NCBI GenBank assembly: GCA_015499995.1
Contig: JADNRV010000079.1
Span: 183,614 to 247,613, forward strand
Reading direction: 5' to 3'
DNA from: Flammula alnicola
Lineage: Eukaryota; Basidiomycota; Agaricomycetes; Agaricales; Strophariaceae
Length of the DNA: 64,000 nucleotides
Part shown: positions 48,750 through 61,526 of the stretch, piece by piece
Layout of the letters: every line of letters begins with the position of its first letter
Numbering within the stretch: position 1 is the stretch's first letter
Position numbers and translations under genes: made by a program
Notes under the pieces: generated by a model
The model's database searches: none
The model's input: the letters and a program-made list of their open reading frames with translations, nothing else
Told to the model about the DNA's origin: nothing

Positions 48750-48839
48750 TTAGACTTAGAATTAGAATTAGAATTAGAATTAGTTTTGGCTGACTACATT
48801 ACATAAGTAATTCAGGTAACTAAGTCACCTCGCCAGCTC
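48750..48839 (+). repeat. Terminal inverted repeat, right
   Basis: Contains four GAATTA units and the 35-bp block shared with 18042-18076, then ends ACCTCGCCAGCTC. Confidence 0.75.
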
Positions 48840-48851
48840 CGAGTCGTCGTC

Positions 48852-48949
48852 GGAAAGGAAAGAAGAAAGAAAAGAAAAGAAAAGAAGAAAGACAAGAACA
48901 GAAAGGAAAAGAAAGAAAAGAAAGATGGAAAGGGAGATAGAGAGAAAGA
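48852..48949 (+). repeat. Polypurine tract
   Basis: About 100 bp almost wholly A and G on the plus strand (GAAA/GAAAA units), directly next to the right end of the foldback element. It may be a simple repeat expanded at the insertion site. Confidence 0.8.
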
Positions 48950-49751
48950 CGTGTGGTAGTTAAATATAGGAAATAGTGAGGCGAGGGGTAGACGATACAA
49001 TGTCAGAGAGATGCTGTGGAAGTGGAATAGATTTTGTAGGTCTACGAGAAGTGGAAAAGGGTGAAAAAGTGCGACGGACAGTTCCCCAAATGCGTGCCGC
49101 AAGTCGAATTGCCGTGACGTGGCAGTCATCCGTAAGTCGTTGGTGAAGACGGTGGCGTTGTATCTCTGTTAGGTGTTGCAGTATCTCGCCAGACCAGCCT
49201 GTAGTCTACGTGGTACATATACTACGAGAGTGGGTTAAGTGAGAATGTCTAAGGAGATGAGTGAATATGAATAAGGATGGATGGAGCAAGATGACGATGT
49301 GAGCGAGACTGAGGTAAAAGACGAAGGACGGAGGCAAATGCAAGCCGAGTCAGGGGTTAGCGATTCCCTGACATCAGCGCCTCAGCGGCGTCTCCGGAAG
49401 ACTCAGGTTTTCTATAACTACATATGCCGGAGAAAATAAAGAAAAGTAAATAGGGATTAATTAGGATCATGTTGTAATGTTATCGGATAGGATAGTAACT
49501 TTCTCAGGTAAACTTGGCCCATCGTCACATCTACGGCGCTTATCATGGGCGCTAAATGTGTCTCTCGCCCTTTTCCACAAGATTGTGGACAACTTGCAAT
49601 CATTTCTAACTCTATAGTATTTATTGCATGTACTCTCCATGAGATAGCATATCTCTATTTTATAGTACATTCGTCCCAGAAAAACCTAATTTCCACAGGA
49701 AATCTTACAATTATCCAACAGAGCTACTCATTTCATTTTCGCTTTCTCAGG

Positions 49752-49962
49752 TGTTGCGTTTTTCGATAGCATCAAAGGCAATCGAGCAGCCACATACAAT
49801 ATTTCGGCCAGCGGGTTCGCAGAGGTGCTTAGCGCGCACTTTTATAACTCGACGGAGCTTGAAAGCTTGACGACTCCTTGGCGGAGTACTCCAGAGAGCA
49901 GAATGAGGCTGAAGGGCTTGAAGGTGTCCTACTATAAAGGATCCCGGATCCATTTATCGTGA
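49752..49962 (+). pseudogene. Possible relic exon resembling the Argonaute PAZ-linker region
   Basis: An open exon-like stretch behind a TTTCTCAG acceptor and ending at a GTGAGA-type donor or TGA. It reads VAFFDSIKGN, then FAEVLSAHFYNSTELES, then SRMRLKGLKVSYYKGSRIHL. The pattern R-x-x-KGLKV after a helical segment is like the end of the PAZ domain of fungal Argonautes, and a following stretch (KIVAQPRQFDIYL, about 50015) fits the next segment. No PIWI domain or flanking exons were found, so it is at best a fragment. Weak call. Confidence 0.2.
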
Positions 49963-50545
49963 GATGCGGAGATAACATTTCGTGCAGTCCTTTTTATATT
50001 TTGGTTTAGAAGATTGTCGCACAGCCGAGGCAGTTCGATATTTATTTGATCTCTAGCAGACAAGAATTTGAATCTTCGGAGAGCATTTGTGACTCAAATC
50101 GCACTGGCTGAGGGCTTGTGCTTCAAAGCTACCAGCGGCGCAATGGGATCCATGGATTAGAATCTCATACCCTACGTATCAACGCCAACTTATCATTTTG
50201 TTTCATGGTTGACCTTGGCATTTTCGTTTCTCCATGATCCTTGAATGAGCGAACTAATGGCGCGTTCGGGGGGGTTAAACGACAATCCATCCGGCGACAT
50301 TACTTATTGTGAAGCATATAGACCCTAGCACATGGACAACGATGCCTGAGAGAACAAGTCATACGGAGTCAGTGCGGTCGTCCTAGGTTGGTTTTGGTCC
50401 CCGCAACATACGCAGTGACGTTACCGATGGACACGTGTACTTGTTAGGTGCAGATAACCGTTTCGGTGACATTCCAAAGTCGTCGTGAAAAGGAAACGTT
50501 GCAGTTGGTTGCAGAAATGCTTCAGGATATTCTTGAGAGATTAGG

Positions 50546-50989
50546 GAGGCTTGGGCCGACCAAGCCTCATGGCAAACGAGTGCTTACGATGAGGCCCGGA
50601 TACGCATTTCCTTGAGCAAAAATCCATATCTGAATTTGACCTCGCATGAAAAGGAGATAACTGATAAGGATTATCGTCTTAGGCTTCCAGATCTCCTCGA
50701 GGTCCAACGGAAAGGTGACCTTCCATGTACTGGCCTCTCGAAGGTGATTGCGTCTGTTCGAGATTCAGAGGGTCACCTAAATATTACGTTTAGTGACGGT
50801 GTAAGTAGGTGTAAGTACGTACTGAAGCATACAGGATTCAGATCTTCGCTTCCACTTTTGAGCGTTATCGGCCCCTATCTCAGAATCGCGTTGGTCTCTT
50901 ACCCCTCCACCTTTTTGCTCATAGAACGGAGATTCATTGAGCCCCAGCCCTGGGCCTGGATGATATGTGGATACACACTGTCGAGATAA
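50546..50989 (+). other. Unassigned open frame, possible gene fragment
   Basis: An open plus-strand frame reading EIREAWADQASWQTSAYDEA, then YRLRLPDLLEVQRKGDLP and LSKVIASVRDSEGHLNITF. It looks protein-like up to about 50800, where GGTGTAAGTAGG could be a splice donor, and loses character after it. There is no ATG in the protein-like part. I do not recognise it. Confidence 0.25.
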
Positions 50990-51155
50990 TGGTCAAGAAG
51001 AAAGAAGGACAGGGGCTCGAATGATCAGTCAGTCGTTTTTGGAAGTTGCATGTGTCGCACACGATCGCTTGTGTCATGTTCATCGTCGAGGTCTTATATC
51101 TCTCTTGCTTCCACCCACATCGATAGCTGGTTAGAGTTCGATATCCCACTTGAAT

Positions 51156-52397
51156 ATGTCGCTGAGCACGACCCCCGACCCGCTGGCGCCGCCGCAACAC
51201 GCCCACAGCGTCAACACCAACCTAGCGCACCTTAATCCCCTACCACCCTCGGTGTTCACTCTCCCGCAAACTGCGCAGCTCGAAGCTTTGTATACGATAA
51301 TCAGAGACAAGGACACTTCGCGAGGAGATTTCTTGTTCTACTCGGATCGGATCATCAGGTTGCTCGTGGAAGAAGGTCTGAACCATTTGCCAGTGGTGTC
51401 ACGGACGGTGGAGACTCCCACTGTGAGTTGAGACTTCTTGAAGAGGGTTCATGCATGTGGATGCTGGATGGGCTTGCACGAAGTTTGTAGATGGAAGAGA
51501 GCAAGAGTCCGCTCCGTGGAGACATATGAACTGACAAAATTGTTGTTTTGGTAATAGGGTGCCGTCTACAAGGGCATTGGTTTCAAGGGCAAAATCTGCG
51601 GGGTGTCGATTCTGCGTGCAGGAGAGGTGAGTTTCAGTGCGCATATATTCATATGCTACCTCTTAATCGATGCGATAGGCCATGGAAGCGGGCCTTCGTG
51701 AGGTATGCAGGAGTGTGAGGATTGGGAAGATCCTCATTCAACGGGTACGTTTTTCGAAGATCTCTGTTGGGTTTCCAGTGAACCTTGCCACAGGACGAAG
51801 AGACCACTTTACCCAAGCTGTTCTACTCCAAGGTAGGTGATCCGTTTTCGAATGGAAATGAACGTGAGATCAACTGCCCTGGCGGATACAGTTTCCCCAA
51901 GATATTGCTTCGCGTTATGTCCTTCTCCTTGACCCGATGCTTGGTACGTCTCTCATGTTTCGCACAGTTTCTCCGTCAGAGGCTGACCTCCCTACGCAGC
52001 GACAGGAGGTTCTGCCATGAAAGCTGTCGAAGTCCTTATGGAGCACGGTGTTCCTGAGGAGCGTATCATCTTCATAAACTTGGTCTGTCTTGCAGTTATC
52101 CTTGGTTTTGTTTAAAAGGAATTCTTACCTTGCTTGATAAGATTGCTGCTCCCGAGGGCCTGAAAACGTTCTGCGCGCGATTCCCGTCTCTGAAAGTCGT
52201 AAGTCATATATACCGTGTCTACTCCTGCTTCAAAATGCTGACAACATATTCAGATAACCGGCTGGATCGACCAGGGCCTCAATGACAAAGCCTACATCAT
52301 TCCGGGATTAGGTGACTTCGGAGAGCGCAGGTAAGATCCCACCACCCCACCTTTCGAACCTACAGTTACTGACACTCGGCAAAGGTACTGCACATAA
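51156..52397 (+). CDS. FUR1: Uracil phosphoribosyltransferase
   Basis: Makes UMP from uracil and PRPP in pyrimidine salvage. About 230 residues in eight or so exons. Order of motifs: [54 protein letters not shown] (uracil-side loop), [40 protein letters not shown] (PRPP loop), and [20 protein letters not shown] with DFGERRYCT at the end. The ATG at 51156 precedes a short Pro-rich tail seen in other fungal UPRTs. Loss of this enzyme in fungi gives 5-fluorouracil resistance (established for the family). It converges with the P450 gene. Confidence 0.95.
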
Positions 52398-52791
52398 ATG
52401 CTACCAATTTACTCTACCAAATGCCTTGAGAGAGGGCGCAGAAATTTTATAGCATTCATTTACTCATTTAAAATCACGTCTCTGTTTCGGTCTTTTATGA
52501 TTCTATGATTCATTTAGCATGTGGGTATCGTGGGAGCTGATCGGGATGGCTGCACTTTAACGGTGCCCATCGTTGCTTGAAGGCCAGATGCACATGAGAA
52601 GAATGCGAAGCTTCACTGCAACGAGAACTCCCAAAAAGTAAGACATGTTTTATCTGTTAGTCGTAGAAGTGGATACAATCATAGATATCGATACAGTGTC
52701 GCATAATGTTTGCTCGTTAACGTCGTTATTTCCTCGTTATGGTTCGTTAGGAAACGTAGCATGCGCGTTAGATGGTCTTTAAGGTGAACTT
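52398..52791. other. Convergent intergenic region
   Basis: About 390 bp between UPRT and P450 stops. No gene or obvious repeat. Confidence 0.5.
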
Positions 52792-55554
52792 TCAAACCTC
52801 GCTGCTGTTGAGATCCTTCATCCGGACCCAAAGTCCGCCCTAGGTATAAAAATATTAATATTCGAGTCAATAAAATCTGCCCGAGTGAAAGGGAAACCAT
52901 TCATCACCTTGATATACATCGTCAAATGGGACATTGGATGGACCTTCTCTGTGGCCTTCAACCCGCCGCAGGACGCCCACTCCGCAGGCGGTTGGATATT
53001 CGTAGACTTGTCGAGTGTGAAACCAGTGAACTGCTGCAGGAGACGAACGAGGTAGAAGGTGGCCTCGTGGTATGCGAACTGTTGTCCGAGACATATGCGA
53101 GGACCGGCGTTGAATGGGCAAAAGATGTGGGGTTCGGTGTGAGATATTTGTGCAGCCGCTCATCGAGGAACCTGTCCGGATCGAATTTGAGTGCTAAAGA
53201 GGCGTCGGTTAATTATTTTCATGTCGGCGTGCTGAAGGATAGGTAATTCGGCGTACCATCTGGACCCCAAAGGTCGGTCCGGCGATGCATATTAATGACT
53301 GTATAGTAACAACTATTAAGGTTGGAAGTAAAAAGAGAGCATATCGGTTAATCGAAAGCAAGGACGGTTTTATGAGAAGAAGGACATTACATTGTATTGG
53401 CTGGAATATAGAACGGCTTCTGGTTAGGGTCCTTATTAGGCCATACAACAGGTTTCGTGGTAGTCCTGTATAAGAAACCTTGTAAGCGTCAAACACGGGG
53501 CCGTTGCATCGTCGAAGCCTACCTTGCGTTAATTGGCCTATGGTCAAAAGAAAATTAGCTGAAATTAGTACAACTAGGCCAAATGACGTACACAGGAGGA
53601 TAAAGTCGAAGGACCTCTACAACACGGACCATCGTAACGTTTTAGTACTAGTGCATGCGGGGTTGAAGACACGTACCGTTCAGGAAAGCCCTCACAAACT
53701 TCATTTCCCGCATTGATCATATGTCGGGTTATTGGTTGGTCCCACTTTCTCGAAGATTTCTTGCCGAAGGCGATGCTCGATATCAGGGTGTTCGGAGAGC
53801 ATGTAGAATGAGAAGGCCAGGAGACACATCGTCTAGGAAAGAGATTAGTAAATACAATGCAGGGTTGACGTATTTTCTCGTACAGTGTCACGTCCAGCCA
53901 CCAGAAGGTTGACGAGCTTGAGAACAAAGAGAAGGCGTCAGAAAACCTTCTGATAGAAATCTTATTCCTACATACCTCGTCTTTCAGGATCTTGGGATCT
54001 GCAAGCAAAAGCATACAGTAAATAACCTTGACCATGATTCAAGAATTTGAGAATGACACGCTAATTCACCTTGAGTTTGCCCGACAAGGTGCTCGAGCAA
54101 CGTCGCCGGTTCTCCGTCCTCAGACTTGCTATCCTTCTTGAAAATCCTTTCTTCTCGCTTAGTCAATGCTTCTTTCATTAACGGTTCCGTAAAATCATCC
54201 ATGATCTTGCGAAGGGGTGTGACTTTATTTTTCCAGAAGTCCGGTCCGAGGGGCCAATCGGTACCGAGGCTATAACGGAGTCCTGTGAGAACCTGTCCTT
54301 CCAGGACTCGGAATGCATTGACAAAGATATTCGAAGGATGGTTGTAGAATGAAGGCGAATTTTTCAAAGCGGATAATGGAGGATACGGAATCCCTGCAGA
54401 AAGAGAGCCAACGGTGGTACCAAATAGGAATTCTGTGGCCGAATCAAGTGTGAAACGCGAGACGAGATCCTAAATCAATATGAAGAGAATAAGAAACTGA
54501 AGATTATTCTTGGCTGTGCTTTGGATGGGTGTTACCTGGAAGTCGATGGAATATCCTTCTGCAAGCCTATTCTTAGCTTCTTTAAGAGAAAGATCGCAAT
54601 TGCGGTTATAGATCTCGAAGTCGCTGATACGTTCTCGAGTGAAGAATGGTCGCGTTATAGAGCGATGGAACCTTTGAACGCATTATAAATGACACTGGAG
54701 TACCGAAGAAAAGGTGACGCTCACTTCCACATATCGCCTGTCCATGAAATTAGCACACATTCATCAGAGGACGATAAATATACCGTCAATGCGTACCATC
54801 AGCGTTAAAGATCCCTGTGCCAAGCAAGGAATTCATCTGAGTATGGAAGATTGGCCCTGGTGGGTTCGCAAAGTCGTCAGAAATTAGAGGACGACCCAGA
54901 AAAAATGACTATACATACCCTTCTCAAAAGAATCAAATTGCGTCGCAAGGATAGCCTATGAAGAGGGAATTATAAACGGGATAAGGAGACGGAAAGATAA
55001 ATCTCCTGACCTTGACGTGTTCTGGCTCAGCAGTTACCACCTTAAATGACAACCATATGATAAGAATCCTTTTGGTATGCTTGACAGTCAATGGATTCCA
55101 TGCTCACCCCTGTAAATGTTAGAAGGTCGAATCGAACTACACTCCCGTACTCGTCAGCCCAGCGCTGCATCACCTCAGCTGGAGTATACAAATAATAAAT
55201 TAGCATGTCTTTCGAAAGGCTAGCGTAAAGAATGATATACTGCGCACCCGGATATCCGTCTCGCATGCTCTCTCTGAGGTCGGAGATGATAGTAAGGGTC
55301 GACTCTTGGACGTAAGGGGGCAACATGGCATCGCTAGCCGAGGCAGCCCGTATGTCTACCAGCTTTCGGTAGTATTTTTTGAGGATGAACAAGGCAGGCT
55401 TAGCAATAATAGTGGCGGCGATGACGAGCGATGATGGTAAAGCGAAGCCAAATCCTTTTTCTGAGGATGTGAGAAAAAGGTAGACGATCGTCGAAGGTAA
55501 GGCAAAATAGGGAAATAACTGCAGAAGGTAGAGGGGTCCCGGAGGTAGTTCCAT
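52792..55554 (-). CDS. Cytochrome P450, CYP63-like
   Basis: A microsomal haem-thiolate monooxygenase; CYP63 members of white-rot fungi oxidise alkanes and aromatics. N-terminus from ATG 55554: [15 protein letters not shown], then two membrane segments ([11 protein letters not shown] and [16 protein letters not shown]). Later come [33 protein letters not shown] and [35 protein letters not shown] and the haem loop [10 protein letters not shown] with the Cys codon at 53091-53093. The last exon, after an intron of about 60 bp (52842-52902), encodes [15 protein letters not shown]. The frame breaks at the G run 53130-53133 just before the haem loop; one more base restores it. About a dozen introns; exons around 53400-53800 are only partly resolved. 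Redox partner would be a separate CPR. Confidence 0.88.
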
Positions 55555-57836
55555 CTTTGAGAGAGAGACGGTACCGAATGGTTTGGGAGAAGGCTAATAA
55601 GTGTTGCGGCGAAGATATATATCTGCAATCGGGCATCTTTATACGTCCCCCTTCACAGTGGCGATAAAAATGTATCATGGTGTGAAATGCACGTCTAAGA
55701 TGTCGAGGGACACGACAACTTCTGGATTTTGAGCGACGCCATCGAACTTGAGATTCATTAGATAGCTGATCTATAAAAGGTCCATTTCGAACGTGAGACT
55801 GCGGAAATTGAAACCCGACATGTCCAGTTGAGTCAGGATTGAACCTAAAGGGAATGTAATGGACAAGAGGCCGTGCATGTGCCTCCCGGAAGATACTTCT
55901 GTGTCATTTGAAGCGGTCGGTGAGATAAAAATAAATCCGAAGTTGAAGTATCTCTTTACTTGGTTTCACGGGGAGGCAGTGAGGCTCGGTTAGCGCTACC
56001 CTCGAGGTTTGAAGTCAAAGTACAGATATGTACTAATTTAAGCTTGTTAATTGGACCTTTATGTAATACGTTCAATCAAAGAGATGAAGGTGATGGACTG
56101 CAACTTACAGTCGAACTGTTGCTGAGAAAAGCCCCGGCTCAATCCGGTGGTCATTGTAACACCGGGTAATCGAACTATTGCCTTCCTCTTTCTCATGGAA
56201 AACATGGTGGCGCTTTCGAGAAGACGCCGTACGAACTGAGTCGTCCATAATTGAGTCCAATGTTTTGGGAATGACTTTAAACAAGTATGTAGCACCCTTG
56301 CTGTGCAACTTCGATGATCGAGTCGAATGTGGGATGAATGACTATGATTATGATGTTGTCCGGGAAAGAGCGCTGTAACGCAGCCAGATCGTTGCTTGGA
56401 GCAAAGATCATAGATGCAGGGCAATAAAGCGTCGATTTAGACACCAGCTTCCAGCTGGGTGCTCTGCAATGACAGGGGTTAAGTAACAGTACACGAGTTC
56501 AATCATGAGGGTTTAACTGATGAATATGATTCCCAGTGTTAAGACCATGAGTTTATCGAAGCAGACCAACTCGGAAGTATACCACGGCAAATGTGGAAAG
56601 CTCAAGGTGGATATCATAGCCGTTTATAGCCAGCGAGAAGTGAGAAACCCACCGACGACAGGCTACGAAGGTCTGACTGGTTCAAAATTAGTAACAGATA
56701 TGAAAACAAGTATATTGTACATGTTGGAGATTGCTTACGAGTTTACTTGTCGGTTTAGTTTTTCAGAGGCAACAAAACTGGACAAATTGACAATTACGCA
56801 GGTCGGATATGAAACGTAATGAGTCATTGAATTTTGATGGCTTGGAGCAAAAATAACTTCAAAAATGGGTGTTATATTAAATACGAGAGAAATTCAAGAG
56901 AGAGGAGGGTTACATTACAATGAAGGAGAACACTGGTATTATTGGATTCTAATCATCTAAAGGCTAGACTCCGTGAGCGCCCTCGCAATTTGTCAAGGCT
57001 GTGGACAGTTGGACGTCGGCGATTTCATCAAATGTGACTGCAGTGTCATAGAGCGAGCACGGAGAAGGCTCCCTGCTGCAGAACTGGCGGTGAGAAAACG
57101 AGGTTCGGACATCCTTGGAGTGATATTCGATGCTCACCTGCTAGAACAGAGAGATCCGAATAGACGAGTCACTGAACACGCAGCAAATGAACCACACCAA
57201 GCCATCAGAATTCCATAGATGCGTCAATCCGACGGTGCAAGGCTCTGGAATAGGTCGGAAAAAGCCTCAATCAAATTATCTCTTGATGTATAGATGGGTA
57301 TTCGGAAAATGGTTCTGAGTTGGAGCACCTGGGTGCGAACCCTATACCCTGTTGCCACGTCTTCTTCGCTGGTATGAGAGTATTAGTCTACAGCGTCAGA
57401 CATAACGACTTGAGACCTTTGTATGACTTTGTGCCTTCTAAGTCGAAACTAGCGATGCGAAGAAAAAGTTGGGCTTCCGAGGCCGTTCATATGCATTTCA
57501 AGATGATCAATATACCGCCCAAGGCATATGTAATGATATCGATGGTAGACACAATCCTATTATAAGCTCTTGTTAAGCACGAAACATCTCTAGTTAGAAG
57601 ATAAAACTCACAGTATCTTCCGGGACCTCAATAACGAGGACTTTAGATGATCTTGTCCGAAGCTTTGGAAAAAGGAAGAAAAGACTTGAAGAAAGGCTGA
57701 ACTTTTCTGCATTTTGTGACCGTGGGAAAATGATTTCTTTCCAATACGCGTTCAGGTCATTCTCAGTACATCTCTCGCAGTCCCTGCATTTTCATCCAAA
57801 AGCTGTAACGATAATCTTACGGGATAAGAATTGACA
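55555..57836. other. Divergent gene-poor region between P450 and CCT2
   Basis: 2.3 kb. Small frames on both strands (for example 56520-56819 and 56105-56308) do not join into a gene and show no motif. It contains both promoters. Possibly decayed coding sequence, but I cannot identify it. Confidence 0.4.
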
Positions 57837-59928
57837 ATGTCTACACAAATTTTCAATGAACAGGTGTGTGCCAAAGTCATGAATGCGTCAATTTTTTATT
57901 CAAAAACTGTGAAACCGCAGGCGACAGAGGAGAAAGCAGAGAACGCGCGTCTCTCGTCGTTCGTTGGGGCATTGGCACTCGGAGATCTCGTAAAATCGAC
58001 ACTGGGACCAAAGGGAATGAATAAGATCCTCCAATCCGCATCGACTGGTGAAATCAACGTCACAAACGATGGGGCGACGATCCTGAAAGCGATCCAGCTT
58101 GATAATGCCGCTGCGAAGATCCTAGTCAACATTTCGAAGGTCCAGGATGATGAGGTTGGAGATGGCACAACGAGCGTGACTGTTCTAGCTGCGGAGCTGC
58201 TGAGGGAGGCGGAGAAGTTAATCGCGCAGAAGATTCATCCGCAAACAATTGTCGAAGGGTATCGGATTGCTAGTATAACTGCGCTGAAGGCTCTAGAGGT
58301 TGCTGCCACAGATAACAGGTGCGTTCGAGTGCATCTCTATTGAAAGCACACTGAAGAGTCAAATAGATCAAACCCTCAACAGTTCCGGGAAGATTTGTTC
58401 AATATTGCCCGAACAACGCTATCGTCAAAAGTCCTGTCGCAGGACAAGAACTACTTTGCCAATCTTGCGGTAGATGCCGTCCTTCGCCTGAAGGTGATTG
58501 TGAATACCATTAATGAACATCCTCACTGACTCTGTTCATAGGGTTCCATAGATCTAGAACATATCCAAATCATCAAAAAAGTTGGCGGCAAATTGACGGA
58601 TTCATATCTTGATGAGGGTACGCAATCACGTTTGGGTCAAATAAAATAGTTCTAATTTCGTCCCAGGATTCATTCTGGACAAAACCATTGCCACGAATTC
58701 ACCAAAACGGCTCGAAAATGTCAAAATCCTGATTGCCAACACATGTATCTATATTTTTATTTTCGCCAATTTTTAACATCTTAACGTCCTGCTCAGCCAT
58801 GGATACCGACAAGATCAAGATCTTTGGCGCTCGCGTCAAGGTTGACAGTACCGGCAAGCTTGCTGAGCTCGAACGTGCCGAACGAGTAAGTCAGCTTCAG
58901 CTTTTGGTTGCTCTATTGATGTTGACGCAAACCTAGGAAAAAATGAAAGCCAAAGTTGATGCCATTGCTGCTCACGGAATCAATTGTTTCGTCAACAGGC
59001 AACTCATCTACAACTACCCTGAATCGCTTCTGACGGAGAAAGGCATCATGGTGATAGAACATGCAGACTTCGAGGGTGTGGAGAGGCTGTCTCTTGTTAC
59101 TGGTGGCGAAATTGCAAGCACGTTTGACAGGCCCGATCTTGTGAAGCTGGGTCACTGTGAAGTCATTGAGGAAATCATGATTGGGGAAGACAAGGTGTGT
59201 TATGATCGAGTTGTTGCTTAGAGATTACTCAGAGTATTTCTATATTCCAATTTTTTTTAGCTCATCAAATTTTCTGGAGTTGCCGCTGGCGAGGCATGCA
59301 CTGTCGTCCTCCGTGGTTCAACGAACCAGATGGTTGATGAAGCTGAGCGTTCATTACACGACGCCCTCTCTGTTCTCTCGCAAACAGTGAAAGAGACACG
59401 AATCGTTCTCGGAGGAGGTTGCTCGGAGATGCTCATGAGCTGTGCCGTCGAGACAGCAGCTCAAAGTGTCGAAGGCAAGAAGGCGATCGCTGTCGAGGCC
59501 TTCGCACGTGCACTGAGGCAGATTCCAATTATCCTGGCTGATAACGCCGGCTACGACTCGTCTGACTTGGTTACAAAACTTCGTGCTGCGCATTTTGGTG
59601 GCCAGTCGGATACTGGACTTGGTCAGTCATTTTTCTTTCTGCATTTCCCAAGTCACATAGAGGCCTTCTTGCTTATGATGACTGTCTGCCCATAGATATG
59701 GATCAGGGTACCATTGGCTCGATGAGAAAGCTCGGAGTCACAGAGAGCTATAAACTCAAACGACAGGTGGTTCTCAGCGCAAGCGAAGCTGCGGAGATGA
59801 TCATTCGGTGAGTTCCTGTGTTTTCCGACTTGCTGGTTAACTAGGATCCTGTCCTGATTTCATCTCTGTTCTCAAATAGCGTGGACGACATTCTGCGATC
59901 AGCGCCTCGGAGACGCGAAGCTGTTTAG
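57837..59928 (+). CDS. CCT2: T-complex protein 1 subunit beta (CCT-beta)
   Basis: A subunit of the eight-membered cytosolic chaperonin that folds actin, tubulin and other proteins. About 525 residues. Motifs: [18 protein letters not shown] (apical/equatorial P-loop), [32 protein letters not shown] (ATPase Asp), [99 protein letters not shown], and [13 protein letters not shown] at the C-terminus. The beta identity rests on the specific apical-domain strings. Exon 1 (57837-57863) is nine codons and splices over 57864-57918. The frame is intact throughout. Confidence 0.97.
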
Positions 59929-61526
59929 ATTGTCCACGTTGCTCTTATATGCTTTTGAATGTAACAAAATTGAACTCCCTGACATGCTTAATTCAACATA
60001 ATATCTCTATTGTTTGCATATCATCACCTTTTTTAAGCCGTGGATTCTCTGATTCCCTTGTCTCTAATCCAGCTGCATCGGCGCCAGGCGTTCATTGCAA
60101 CGTCATTCAAGGATGCGTCTGTCCGGCATGCATATTATTTTGATGTTACGTAAGCATATCAAAATCTTGCGGAGCCTCTTGAGCGTTCTTCCGCCAATCC
60201 TTGGATTTTTATTTGCGTACAGGCTCTGGGAAGAGCTCTATGTGTGGGCCCGGATCGTCGTGGGTACCTGATCCCTTGAGAAGCAGACCAAATGCAATGT
60301 CGGAGATACTAAGTTCTGGTACGTCGATGACTTACATCAAAGTGCCTACAATTCATTAATCAGCATATTGGCAGAACTCGTCAGACACTGCCAATGGATC
60401 TTTCCGGACCTTGTGGAAGAGTGACTGCGGCCGTACGGTTGCTCTGCTTTCCTTATTACGCGGGAGGTATGGGCCACTTTTTTCCTTTGCATTGAACCAT
60501 GAACTCTTGAAACTTTTCAAGACAGAGCAACAGAAGGGTCCAATGTACACCCGCGATCTGCCATCCGAGTGCTACTCCATGTATTAGTGCGTCCGCTTCT
60601 CACGATGCGTTCCTGTATCTAATTTACATTCTTCCCAGATATTCTCGTCTGGTTGCTAGCTTAGTTTCCGGGCAGCAGAGTCTGCTTCTATCATAAGCGC
60701 TGGAGCTACAATACAGTCACCTTTAGCCTCGGCAATCTCACATTTGAATGCTCAGCACACTGTCAACATGTATTCAATTTGAAGCACGGAATTGCACCAT
60801 TGATAGGGACCTTGATTTTGATGTCCCCCTGGGATTTTGCATGACGGCTCCATGCCTGGTCAAGGCTTTTCATCCCTTCATCAGCTTCGTTGTCTGAGGC
60901 TGGAGCCCTAATGCGACTCAATGTCTGACGAAACCTAATTTTGTCTTTTAGGTATAACAACGCTCGATTGATGATCATTCAAAAAGTTGCGCCGCGCGCC
61001 TCTGAAGGATGTTTTAACCCACGGTAAGTATTTAAAATATGCAGTATAACCACCTCAGCGTTGTGAGAAGTGTTTTGGATTTCGGATTTATGGTTGAAGC
61101 TTTAACCACGAACGAGAGAAGACTGCTAATTTCCTGGTGCGCAATCGGTTTGATTATCTTTCGAATTTTAGAATGAAACTAACATCGAATTATAAACACA
61201 AAGGATACATGATATAGTTTCGGTCATACAGTGAGGTATTGTAGTAGGAGGATTTGGCACAACAGATGTAGCGATGATCTCCGTTGTCTATGGCATATCC
61301 CTTCAAAAATAGTGACGTGAAAAAAGGGGGGCATTTTGGGTCAGGTCCCACGTCGTACGTCCGCTACACATTCACGACATCCCCACAATTTGACAACTCT
61401 GAGACCAACTTATTAAACCTTTTTTTATTTATTTACACAGAACCAACAGCGTGTATAAAATGCGATAGAGCAAGGAACCTTTCCAGGTCCAGAAGATCCT
61501 CCAAGTCAAAAGATCCTCTAAGTGCA
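59929..61526. other. Intergenic region
   Basis: 1.6 kb without a supported gene; short frames near 60356-60550 and 60763-60978 (minus) show no motif. The region before 61527 contains an in-frame upstream ATG (61284), but the sequence between looks non-coding. Confidence 0.45.

Larger units (their letters stand above)
47802..48839. mobile_element. MITE-like foldback element with nested inverted repeats
   Basis: About 1.04 kb with terminal inverted repeats: GAGCTGGCGAGGT at 47802-47814 and ACCTCGCCAGCTC at 48827-48839. Imperfect similarity extends about 85 bp inward on each side (GTTACCTGA and TCAGCCAA-type blocks). Inside is a second inverted repeat of about 65 bp (48056-48118 and 48660-48722), nearly identical. 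There is no transposase frame and no clear target-site duplication. A solo end lies at 18.0 kb, so this is a dispersed family. Non-autonomous DNA element is the best guess. Confidence 0.7.
48950..51155. other. Gene-poor tract with possible gene relics
   Basis: 2.2 kb between the foldback element and UPRT. It holds two weak protein-like stretches, listed separately, and otherwise no supported gene. Confidence 0.4.

Noticed and set aside
61284..61526. Upstream in-frame extension of the 7TM gene to ATG 61284
   Set aside because: The added 81 residues are Lys/Ser-rich and AT-rich DNA without protein character; ATG 61527 directly precedes the first membrane segment.
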